A stretch of 64,000 bases of DNA from Cafeteria roenbergensis (taxonomy: Eukaryota; Sar; Bigyra; Bicosoecida; Cafeteriaceae), in assembly GCA_008330645.1 (NCBI GenBank), contig VLTN01000022.1, forward strand, positions 1 to 64,000, written 5' to 3'. The notes below the pieces were generated by a model. That model searched no databases. It saw nothing but the letters and a program-made list of their open reading frames with translations, and had not been told where the DNA came from. This document shows positions 1 to 10,600 of the stretch, in pieces. Position numbers and translations under genes: made by a program. Numbering within the stretch: position 1 is the first letter of the stretch; each line of letters opens with the position of its first letter.

Positions 1-1906
1 GCTGCGACCGTCGCCCCCGCCAGACGGCAGCACACGCACATTCGCACACCGCACCACGCCCTGCACCCCCAGCGCCCGGCCCCGGCCTGACAACCGCACC
101 ACGCCACCGACCCTGACCCTGACCGACACACCACCAGACCCCACGACACCCCGTGCCGCCGCCACGCCCCCTCCGCGACCGCCACCCCACACCCGCTGCG
201 GACACGCCGCCTCGCACACTGCGCGCAAGCCGCGGCGCCCCACCAACGCCGCCGGCCGTCCACTGCCCGCACCCGTCCACCCCCAACCGTACGCGCACAA
301 CCCACCCCGTGGCGGACGCCGCGACGCCGCAACGCCGCTCCGCCTCCGCTGCCACGGATCAACACCACCGCTCACCTTGTTTCGTGCCTCCACGTCGGCG
401 CCGCGATCCAGCAGCAGCCCCGCCGTCGACTCGTGGCCGTTCTGTGCAGCCAGCATGACCGCCGTCCAGCCCTTCTGCAGTCGCATCACCCAGCAACGAC
501 CACGCACAGCCACGCCAGTCGCCATCATGGCCGCCTCACCACCGCATGCCCTCCACCCACACACCGACCCGTGCGACACCCACGCCCCGGCCATCCAGCA
601 CAATGCCCAACACAGACACACCACACGCCTGCGCCCACCCGCCCCGGACCTCCTCACGGCCGCCGGCCATGCACCCGCAGCAGCACCCCACACACCACCA
701 TCGGCCACGGCTGCGACCCTCGCCCCCGCCAGACAAACAGCAACACGCACAGCCGCACACCGCACCACGACCTGCGCCCCCAACGCCCGGCCCCGGCCCC
801 GGCCCGCCACCCGCGCCCGCCACCGACCCTGACCCTGATCGACACACCACCAGGCCCCACGACACCCCGTGCCGCCGCCACGCCCCCTCCGCGACCGCCA
901 CCCCACACCCGCTGCGGACACGCCGCCTCGCACACTGCGCGCAAGCCGCCGCGCCCCACCAACGCCGCCGGCCCACCACTGCCCGCACCCGTCCACCCCC
1001 AACCATGCGCGCACACCCACCCCGCGGCGGACGCCGCGACACCGATCCGCCTCTGCTGCCACGGATCGACAACACCCCCGCTCACCTTGTTTCGTGCCTC
1101 CACGTCCGCGCCGCGATCCAGCAGCAGCCCCGCCGTCGACTCGTGGCCGTTCTGTGCAGCCAGCATGACCGCCGTCCAGCCATTCTGCAGTCGCATCACC
1201 CAGCAACGACCACGCACCGCCACCCCAGTCGCCATCATGGCCGCCTCACCACCGCATGCCCTCCACCCACACACCGCCCCGTGCGACAGACACCCACGCC
1301 CCGGCCATCAAGCACAATGCCCAACACAGACACACAACACGCATGCGCCTGCGCCCACCCTCCCCCAGAGCTCCTCACGGCCGCCGGCCATGCACCCGCA
1401 GCAGCACCCCACACACCGCCAGCGGCCACGGCTGCGACCCTCGCCCCGGCCAGACAAACAGCAACACGCACAGCCGCACACCGCACCACGACCTGCGCCC
1501 CCAACGCCCGGCCCCGGCCCCGTCCCGCCGCCCGCGCCCGCCACCGACCCTGACCCTGATCGACGCACCACCAGACCCCACGACACCCCGTGCCGCCAGC
1601 CATGCCCCCTCCGCGACCTCCACCCCACACCCGCTGCGGACACTCCGCCTCGCACACTGCGCGCAAGCCGCCCGGCCCCACCAACGCTGCCGGCCCAGCA
1701 CTGCCCGCACCCGTCCACCCCCAACCATGCGCGCACACCCACCCCGCGGCGGACACCGCGACGCCGATCCGCCTCTGCTGCCACGGATCAACAACACCCC
1801 CGCTCACCTTGTTTCGTGCCTCCACGTCCGCGCCGCGATCCAGCAGCAGCCCCACCGTCGACTCGTGGCCGTTCTGTGCAGCCACCATGACCGCCGTCCA
1901 GCCCTT
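1..1906 (-). repeat. ANK-A tandem exon-intron array
   Basis: This is the left edge of a tandem array whose unit is one 99-bp ankyrin exon plus an intron of about 610-620 bp. Unit starts are spaced 710 and 722 bp apart. The introns resemble those of ANK-B but carry their own shared variants. For example, all ANK-A introns seen read gccatgcacccgcagcag where ANK-B introns read gccatcgccccygcagcag. The plus strand is strongly A+C-rich, so the transcript is G+T-rich. Confidence 0.85.
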
Positions 1907-2517
1907 CTGCAGTCGCATCACCCAGCAACGACCACGCACCGCCACGCCAGTCGCCATCATGGCCGCCTCAATGCCTCGCACAACCTGAACGCATGACAGA
2001 AAGCAATGCCATGGCGAGCACATGCCCGAGTGTCAAGTCCAGGGTGCTTCGCAGGCTTCCAGAGTATTCTTCAACGCAGCCGTCAACAACCTCTCAGCTA
2101 CCGGCGCTCACTGGCGCCTCTGTCTCCACGTCCGCGCCACGGTTCAGCAGCCCTTCCACGAGGACGGTTGCTCCGGCAGCTGCTGCCTCGATGAGCAGCG
2201 GGCGCCCGCTCTGCAGGCAAGACATCGCAGCGAAAACAGCAAACAAACGTCAAGCTGCTCCCGACCTGCGCGGCTGCCTGTTCGCACCGAGCGTGCCCGC
2301 GCGCACCTGCGTCGCATGCCCCGGCATGCAAACGCCCAGTCTTGACCCCTGGCCAATCCGGCTGCGGGGTGCCCCAAGAGCCTGCCCCACAGCGGCCATG
2401 CGGCAGACGCACCAGACAGCTGTCCTTGCTGAGCCCGCCGTCGACTGCTGCCAGCACCTTGTCGAACTGGCCGGCCGCAATGGCGTCCGCGAGCGCATCT
2501 GGGGTGAGGTTGGCCAT
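376..2517 (-). CDS. ankyrin-repeat protein ANK-A, 5' part (3' end beyond left edge)
   Basis: This minus-strand gene encodes an ankyrin-repeat protein; its binding partner is unknown. Visible exons in coding order are 2413-2517, 2112-2210, 1808-1906, 1086-1184 and 376-474. The first exon (35 codons) starts at an ATG in a good context (gccATGGcc) with MANLTPDALADAIAAG, an N-cap-like half repeat, and ends at a GTGCGT donor. Each following exon is exactly 99 bp, encodes one 33-residue ankyrin repeat (core GWTAVMVAAQNGHEST followed by LLLDRGADVEARNK) and is bounded by CTGCAG acceptors and GTGAGC donors in phase 0. The gene continues off the left edge. The first three exons and the upstream region are nearly identical to ANK-B at an offset of 11,648 bp. 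The frames seen here are intact, so this looks like a working paralogue rather than a pseudogene. The splice model is inferred without transcripts. Confidence 0.82.
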
Positions 2518-3978
2518 GGCTGCTGGGGAAACGAGCCGCGCTTGAGCTGCTGAGGGTGCGCCTTGGCCTGAGGCGTTGCTTGCAGAGCGAGCAGCCGCAA
2601 TATTGCCGCGAATGGTCAATACTCGGCGCAGCGGCGCCGTGCAGACGACCGTGTTCCGAGCGTCGGCAGGCCGCGTGCGAGTGAACAGGCCAAGGTGGCT
2701 GGAAAGCTCAGGCACGGCGTGCCGGGGACCACACGGGGTCGCCCTCCGTGCCATCCCGAGGGACGGGAGGGGCGAGGCAAGCGATGGAATTGTGAACCGA
2801 GACGCTGCAGAGCACTTGCCTCAGCGCAGAAAATTGACAAGCCCAGGCGCAAACGGCCGTTCGGACGAGCGCACCCGATGACGCCCTGCGACTCGCGTTG
2901 CCGCCAGACTGTCGGGATCGATTGAACGGCGGCCGCTGCTCTCGTCATTGCTGCCCACTGGCGTCCGCGCGGGCGCGCCGTCCTGGCAGGCCCGAGTTGC
3001 AAAGCTGGACCTGAGCGTCCGGCATGGCTGCCCCCGCGGGGCAAAAGGCGCCGCACGGGGCCAAGGTTCTCAAGATGTGCGGTCTGAACGTGCTTTTTCC
3101 AGCCACGCACACCCCTTTCCCGGCCCAGAGAGGGCTCATGTCCGCTGCCGTGCGGGCGCTGGAGTCGGGCTCCAACGCCCTGCTTGAGTCGCCGACGGGA
3201 ACGGGCAAGACCCTCGCGTTGCTGTGTGCCGCCCTCTCGTGGCAGCGTGCGGAGCGGGAGCGGCTTGCGGAACGCCAGCAGAAGCGGGCAGCGGCCGTTG
3301 AGGCCGAGGCGAACCTCGCGCTGGACGCCGACGAGACCCCAAACATCGAGGCGCTGCTGAAGCGCGTGCAGGAGAACAACGCGGCTGCGCAGCGGGAGAG
3401 GGCGCCCCGGGTTGTTTTCGCGTCGCGCACGCACTCTCAGCTGCGGCAAGTGGTCAAGGAGCTCCGACGCTGTTCCTTTTTCCACTCGCATCGGGCATTC
3501 GTGGTGCAGGGCGGCGAGGAAGGCTTCTCGGCGCAGGGCCCTGCGGGGCAGGGAGGCACCGAGGGGGGCGCAGGGCGGGCTAGGGCCGCGCCGGTGGATG
3601 CCCCGGCGGTCGGCGGGTGCGCCTCCTCTTCGACCTCGTCTTCATCCTGCGGCGGAGCACCCGCAGCCGCAGCCGCCGCCAGCCCGCGCGCGTGGGGCAC
3701 ATCGGCAGCGTCCGTCGCGCACCGGCTCCGGGAAGACTCTGACTCGGACGGAACCGAACGCGGCGGCTCTGCAACCGGGCTCCGTGCGCTCGGCTGCACA
3801 GCGGCTTCCAGCCGCTCGCGGTTCCGCATGACCACTCTGGGGTCCCGCAAGCAGTACTGCGTCCACCACTCCGTGTCTCGTCAGTTGTTGGGGCGCGACG
3901 AGCTCTGCAGGGACCTGCTCCGGCGGAGGCAGTGCCCTCGCTACTCGGCCAAGACATCCTTGCTCATGTCGCTCCCTC
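1806..3978. repeat. left copy of segmental tandem duplication
   Basis: This segment matches 13454-15626 at a constant offset of 11,648 bp with no net insertion or deletion. It spans the first three exons of ANK-A, the divergent upstream region and the first 318 codons of FANCJ. In the helicase part I counted 12 base differences over about 955 bp, six synonymous and six replacement. Identity stops abruptly after position 3978. To the left of about 1806 only the looser array-level similarity remains. Confidence 0.9.
2518..3023. promoter_or_regulatory. divergent intergenic region, left copy
   Basis: These 506 bp lie between the start codon of ANK-A (minus) and that of the truncated FANCJ copy (plus), and presumably hold both promoters. 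I see no TATA box or other clear core element. The region is duplicated nearly unchanged at 14166-14671. Its role as a bidirectional promoter is inferred from position only. Confidence 0.4.
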
Positions 3979-3989
3979 GTTGTTTGTGA
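3024..3989 (+). pseudogene. truncated 5' copy of the FANCJ/BRIP1-like helicase gene
   Basis: The frame from the ATG at 3024 encodes 321 residues. The first 318 correspond to the N-terminus of the complete helicase at 14672. Walker A (ESPTGTGKT, residues 55-63) and motif Ia (FASRTHSQL) are present, as are three of the four Fe-S cysteines (CVHH, LCRD, QCPR). The match ends after position 3978, within the codons for SLP, and three unrelated codons and a stop follow. The fourth Fe-S cysteine, the DEAH box and all of helicase domain 2 are missing, so it cannot act as a helicase. Six residues differ from the intact copy, one of them next to a cluster cysteine (CPR instead of CPH). It may still be transcribed, because the whole upstream region was duplicated with it. 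It most likely arose as the broken edge of the tandem duplication. Confidence 0.85.
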
Positions 3990-4010
3990 TGTAAATTTGT
4001 GCTTGCTGTC
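3981..4010 (+). repeat. left arm of 30-bp terminal inverted repeat
   Basis: The arm begins TGTTTGTGATGTAAAT and ends GCTGTC. It matches the reverse complement of 4565-4594 apart from two single-base gaps. It starts two bases after the duplication junction. The flanking bases do not show a clear target-site duplication. Confidence 0.65.
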
Positions 4011-4132
4011 TTGTTTCTGGTTGGCAGAGTGGAGGCGAGAATCGCCGATGCTGACCTAGTGGCTGAAGATTCGGCTCGGCGGGGACCGCCACGGTCGCCC
4101 GAGGGACGGGAGGGTGGGTCAAACGAGTTCAC

Positions 4133-4212
4133 GCACACACCACACGGGGCGCGCGCGCGAGACGGTACGGGGGGTCGCCCGGGAAGCCCATGTGGGCTTG
4201 AGCACCGGGTGC
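4133..4212. repeat. imperfect direct repeat, copy 1
   Basis: An 80-bp segment begins with CA repeats, then ggggcgcgcgcg, and carries a palindromic centre aagcccatgtgggctt. It resembles 4371-4450 in the same orientation and lies inside the inverted-repeat pair. Confidence 0.5.
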
Positions 4213-4370
4213 GCTCGCTTCTGGGAGGGCGCAAAACGATTGACGATCGGCGAGGTGCAGCTCTGCCGTAGAAAGCAGAGCCACATGCGCTCGCAAGGTT
4301 TAGCGGTAGCGTTTCGATGCCAACCAAGTTGTACAGCAGCCCTAGATTTCGATCATTTCCAGAATCGAGC

Positions 4371-4450
4371 ACACACACACCACTCGGGGCGCGTGCGTGC
4401 GGCGGGACGGGGTACGGCCGGTGAGCCCCACGTGGGCTCGAACCGGTGTG
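4371..4450. repeat. imperfect direct repeat, copy 2, with a B-box-like motif
   Basis: It has the same layout as 4133-4212, with centre gagccccacgtgggctc. On the minus strand it reads GGTTCGAGCCC, which fits the RNA polymerase III B-box consensus (GGTTCGANNCC). I could not find a convincing A box or a tRNA cloverleaf, so this is only a hint of a tRNA-derived SINE. Confidence 0.45.
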
Positions 4451-4564
4451 CCCGCCCCACAGGGCGAGCTTGAGGGCGGGTCGAATGGCCCGCGCCTGCC
4501 ATGGGGCAGAGCGGGCCTGGGGTGGTTGCCCTGTCTTGAGGGCGGCGGCCGCTCAACTCGAGGG

Positions 4565-4594
4565 GACAGCAGCACAAGATTTACATCACAAACA
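4565..4594 (-). repeat. right arm of 30-bp terminal inverted repeat
   Basis: Read on the minus strand it begins TGTTTGTGATGTAAAT, like the left arm at 3981. It ends 49 bp downstream of the ANK-B stop codon. The two arms may mark a small non-autonomous DNA transposon (MITE-like) or a foldback sequence. Confidence 0.65.
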
Positions 4595-4643
4595 GGGACG
4601 AATCGGAGGCGTTGGTGGACAGCAGGTTGAAAATGGAACAAGC

Positions 4644-7600
4644 TCACCTCCAGCCACAGGCTCGGCGCCACAAGGCCAGGCTTGCGCGCCGATGCCAACG
4701 CTGGAAGCAGTCAGCTCGCTCAAGCACCCTTGCCACTGAGTCGTTGGCGGCAACGGAGAGCGCAGTTTCGCCGGCCTGTGAGCAAAAAGAAACAGGGCTC
4801 CGTGCAAGCAAACAGTGCATTGTTCAGCGCCAAGACGAGCGCTTCGAGAAAACCAACAGCAGCGCAGGACGTGCGGAGCACGAAAATGCCGCTGCCCGAC
4901 TCTTGTTCGCCTGCAAGGAACGTGGAGCAGCCCGAACCGAAACCAGGCGCAACTTACGACATTGGTCACCGCCACGTCTGCGCCCCGATCCAGCAGCTCC
5001 CGCACCATGGATTCCGTGCCCGCGGAAGCGGCCGTCAGCAATGCATTCCAGCCATCCTGTGCTCATGCGGCCCGGTCCACGATGCGCGCTCTTGTTGAGA
5101 GGCAACGGTGCCCACGAGCGAATTGAGGCACGAGATCCAACGCGTGCCAAGAGAGGCGAGTCGCGCGCACAGCGGATAGTCAGCCGCATGACGGCTCCCG
5201 AGTGCTACCCTCCTCACCTTATCGCAGGCACCAATATCGGCACCTGCCTTCAGGAGTAGACCAGCAACACCGAAACGGCGCCTTTTCAGCGCAATCAGCA
5301 GTGCCGTGGCGCCTGACTGCAAACCACGGCGGCTCAGAAGGACACGCACAAGAACCAGGCGGTGGCTTATAGCGCAAATCAGGAAGCAAGCGTGACTGGA
5401 ATGGTGCCTGAGGGCAGGAGAACAGCCAAGGGGCGCCAAGGCCGCCCGACGAGCGAACGGCCACGTGAGGCGCTCTGCCCGCCATTGTAGCAGCAGCTGC
5501 AAAGCAGACGTGTAGCTCCAGCGGCCGGTGGGAAGTCTTCGGAGAACGTGCCTTCACTTCACTGCCCGTGGACGCGAGGCGCTGCAAAGCACAGCAAAGG
5601 CGCACCGAACTCCGCGCCCCTACGTCGGCGCCGCGATCCAGCAGCAGCGCCGCCGTCGACTCGTGGCCGTGCTGTGCAGCCACCATGACCGCCGTCCAGC
5701 CATCCTGCAGTCGCATCACCCAGCAACGATCACGCACAGCCACGCCAGTCGCCATCCCGGCCCCCACGCCACCGCATGCCCTCCACCCACACACCACCCC
5801 GTGCGACAGACAGCCACGCCCCGGCCATCCAGCACAATGCCCAACACACACACCACACGCCTGCGCCCACACCCCCGAGCCTCGTCACGGCCGCCGGCCA
5901 TCGCCCCTGCAGCAGCACCCCACACACCGCCATCGGCCACGGCTGCGACCCTCGCCCCCCGCCAGCCAACCAGCGACACACACAGCCGCACACCGCGCCA
6001 CGCCCTGCGCCCCAAATGCCCGGCCCCGGCCCGCCACCCGCGCCCGCCACCCGCGCCTGACCCGGGCCGACACACCACCAGTCCCAACGACAACCCGTGC
6101 CGCCGCCATGACCCCCTCCGCGACCGCCACCCCGCACCCGCGGAGGACACGCCGCCTCGCACACTGCGCGCAAGCCGCAGCGCCCCACCAACGCTGCCGG
6201 CCGACCACTGCCCGCACCCGTCCACCGCCAACCATGCGAGCACACCCTGCCCGTGGCGGACAACGCGGCGCCGCTTCGCCACCACGGACACGGATCAACA
6301 ACGCCGCTCACCTTGTTTCGTGCCTCCACGTCGGCGCCGCGATCCAGCAGCAGCCTCACCGTCGACTCGTGGCCGTGCTGTGCAGCCACCATGACCGCCG
6401 TCCAGCCATCCTGCAGTCGCATCACCCAGCAACGATCACGCACAGCCACGCCAGTCGCCATCCCGGCCCCCACGCCACCGCATGCCCTCCACCCACACAC
6501 CACCCCGTGCGACAGACAGCCACGCCCCGGCCATCCAGCACAATGCCCAACACACACACCACACGCCTGCGCCCACACCCCCGAGCCTCGTCACGGCCGC
6601 CGGCCATCGCCCCTGCAGCAGCACCCCACACACCGCCATCGGCCACGGCTGCGACCCTCGCCCCCCGCCAGCCAACCAGCAACACACACATCCGCACGCC
6701 GCGCCACGCCCTGCGCCCCAAATGCCCGGCCCCGGCCCGCCACCCGCGCCCGCCACCCGCGCCCGCCACCCGCGCCTGACCCGGGCCGACACACCACCAG
6801 TCCCAACGACAACCCGTGCCGCCGCCATGACCCCCTCCGCGACCGCCACCCCGCACCCGCGGAGGACACGCCGCCTCGCACACTGCGCGCAAGCCGCAGC
6901 GCCCCACCAACGCTGCCGGCCGACCACTGCCCGCACCCGTCCACCGCCAACCATGCGAGCACACCCTGCCCGTGGCGGACAACGCGACGCCGCTTCGCCA
7001 CCGCGGACACGGATCAACAACACCACCGCTCACCTTGCTCCGTGCCTCCATGTCGGCGCCGCGATCCAGCAGCAGCCTCACCGTCGACTCGTGGCCGTTC
7101 TGTGCAGCCACCATGACCGCCGTCCAGCCGTTCTGCAGTCGCATCACCCAGCAACAGCCACGCACTGCCACGCCAGTCGCCATCACGGCCGCCACGCCAC
7201 CGCACGCCTTCCACCCACACACAACCTCGTGCGACAGACAGCCACGCCCCGGCCATCCAGCACAATGCCCAACACAGACACACCACACGCCTGCGCCCAC
7301 ACCCCCGAGCCTCGTCACGGCCGCCGGCCATCGCCCCTGCAGCAGCACCCCACACACCGCCATCGGCCACGGCTGCGACCCTCGCCCCCCGCCAGCCAAC
7401 CAGCGACACACACAGCCGCACACCGCGCCACGCCCTGCGCCCCAAATGCCCGGCCCCGGCCCGCCACCCGCGCCCGCCACCCGCGCCTGACCCGGGCCGA
7501 CACACCACCAGTCCCAACGACAACCCGTGCCGCCGCCATGACCCCCTCCGCGACCGCCACCCCGCACCCGCGGAGGACACGCCGCCTCGCACACTGCGCG

Positions 7601-10600
7601 CAAGCCGCAGCGCCCCACCAACGCTGCCGGCCGACCACTGCCCGCACCCGTCCACCGCCAACCATGCGAGCACACCCCGCCCGTGGCGGACAACGCGCCG
7701 CCGCTTCGCCACCGCGGACACGGATCAACAACACCGCCGCTCACCTTGCTCCGTGCCTCCACGTCGGCGCCGCGATCCAGCAGCAGCCCCGCCGTCGACT
7801 CGTGACCACTGTCTGCAGCCAGCATGACCGCCGTCCAGCCATCCTGCAGTCGCATCACCCAGCAACAGCCACGCACAGCCACGCCAGTCGCCATCACGGC
7901 CGCCACGCCACCGCACGCCCTCCACCCACACACAACCCCGTGCGGCAGACAACCAACGCCCCGGCCATCCAGCACACAATGCCCAACACACACACCACAC
8001 GCCTGCGCCCACACCCCCGAGCCTCGTCACGGCCGCCGGCCATCGCCCCCGCAGCAGCACCCCATGCACCGCCATCGGCCACGGCTGCGACCCTCGCCCC
8101 CGCCAGCCAACCAGCAACACGCACAGCCGCACACCGCGCCACGCCCTGCACCCGCAAAAGCCCAGCCCTGGCCCGCCATCCGCGCCCGCCACCCGCGCCC
8201 GCCACCGACCCTGACCCTGGCCGACACACCACCAGACCCCACGACACCCCGTGCCGCCGCCATGACCCCCTCCGCGACCGCCACCCCACACCCGCGGAGG
8301 ACACGCCGCCTCGCACACTGCGCGCAAGCCGCAGCGCCCCACCAACGCTGCCGGCCGACCACTGCCCGCACCCGTCCACCGCCAACCATGCGAGCACACC
8401 CCGCCCGTGGCGGACAACGCGACGCCGCTTCGCCACCGAGGACACGGATCAACAACGCCGCTCACCTTGTTTCGTGCCTCCACGTCGGCGCCGCGATCCA
8501 GCAGCAGCGCCGCCGTCGACTCGTGGCCGTGCTGTGCAGCCACCATGACCGCCGTCCAGCCATCCTGCAGTCGCATCACCCAGCAACGATCACGCACAGC
8601 CACGCCAGTCGCCATCCCGGCCCCCACGCCACCGCATGCCCTCCACCCACACACCACCCCGTGCGACAGACAGCCACGCCCCGGCCATCCAGCACACAAT
8701 GCCCAACACACACACCACACGCCTGCGCCCACACCCCCGAGCCTCGTCACGGCCGCCGGCCATCGCCCCCGCAGCAGCACCCCACACACCGCCATCGGCC
8801 ACGGCTGCGACCCTCGCCCCCGCCAGCCAACCAGCAACACACACATCCGCACACCGCGCCACGCCCTGCACCCGCAAATGCGCAGCCCTAGCCCGCCACC
8901 CGCGCCCGCCACCGACCCTGACCCGGGCCGACACACCACCAGACCCCACGACACCCCGTGCCGCCGCCATGACCCCCTCCGCGACCGCCACCCCACACCC
9001 GCGGAGGACACGCCGCCTCGCACACTGCGCGCAAGCCGCAGCGCCCCACCAACGCTGCCGGCCGACCACTGCCCGCGCCCGTCCACCGCCAACCGCACGA
9101 GCACACCCACCCCGTGGCGGACACCGCGACGCCGCTTCGCCTCCGCGGACACGGATCAACACCACCGCTCACCTTGTTTCGTGCCTCCACGTCGGCGCCG
9201 CGATCCAGCAGCAGCCCCACCGTCGACTCGTGGCCGTTCTGTGCAGCCACCATGACCGCCGTCCAGCCCTTCTGCAGTCGCATCACCCAGCAACGACCAC
9301 GCACAGCCACGCCAGTCGCCATCCCGGCCCCCACGCCACCGCATGCCCCCCACCCACACACCACCCCGTGCGGCAGACACCCACGCCCCGGCCATCCAGC
9401 ACACAATGCCCAACACACACACCACACGCCTGCGCCCACACCCCCGAGCCTCGTCACGGCCGCCGGCCATCGCCCCTGCAGCAGCACCCCACACACCGCC
9501 ATCGGCCACGGCTGCGACCCTCGCCCCCGCCAGCCAACCAGCAACACACACATCCGCACACCGCGCCACGCCCTGCACGCGCAACAGCGCAGCCCTGGCC
9601 CGCCACCCGCGCCCGCCACCCGCACCTGACCCGGGCCGACACACCACCAGACCCCACGACACCCCGTGCCGCCGCCATGACCCCCTCCGCGACCGCCACC
9701 CCACACCCGCGGAGGACACGCCGCCTCGCACACTGCGCGCAAGCCGCAGCGCCCCACCAACGCTGCCGGCCGACCACTGCCCGCGCCCGTCCACCGCCAA
9801 CCACACGAGCACACCCACCCCGTGGCGGACACCGCGACGCCGCTTCGCCTCCGCGGACACGGATCAACAACACCCCCGCTCACCTTGTTTCGTGCCTCCA
9901 TGTCGGCGCCGCGATCCAGCAGCAGCCCCACCGTCGACTCGTGGCCGTTCTGTGCAGCCACCATGACCGCCGTCCAGCCATCCTGCAGTCGCATCACCCA
10001 GCAACGACCACGCACAGCCACGCCAGTCGCCATCACGGCCGCCACGCCACCGCACGCCCTCCACCCACACACAACCCCGTGCGACAGACAGCCAACGCCC
10101 CGGCCATCCAGCACACAATGCCCAACACACACACCACACGCCTGCGCCCACACCCCCGAGCCTCGTCACGGCCGCCGGCCATCGCCCCCGCAGCAGCACC
10201 CCATGCACCGCCATCGGCCACGGCTGCGACCCTCGCCCCCGCCAGCCAACCAGCAACACACACATCCGCACACCGCGCCACGCCCTGCACCCGCAAATGC
10301 CCAGCCCTAGCCCGCCACCCGCGCCCGCCACCCGAGCCGACACACCACCAGACCCCACGACACCCCGTGCCGCCGCCATGACCCCCTCCGCGACCGCCAC
10401 CCCACACCCGCGGAGGACACGCCGCCTCGCACACTGCGCGCAAGCCGCAGCGCCCCACCAACGCTGCCGGCCCAGCACTGCCCGCACCCGTCCACCGGCA
10501 ACCACACGCGCACACCCCGCCCGTGGCGGACGCCGCGACGCCGCTTCGCCTCCGCGGACACGGATCAACAACACCCCGCTCACCTTGTTTCGTGCCTCCA

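Larger units (their letters stand above)
3979..4643. other. duplication-junction interval, downstream of ANK-B
   Basis: This interval lies between the broken end of the FANCJ copy and the stop codon of ANK-B. It starts at the duplication junction and contains a pair of inverted repeats (3981-4010 and 4565-4594) enclosing about 614 bp. It also holds two imperfect direct repeats of about 80 bp (4133-4212 and 4371-4450). I see no protein-coding signal. It would include the 3' UTR and polyadenylation region of ANK-B. Confidence 0.6.
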
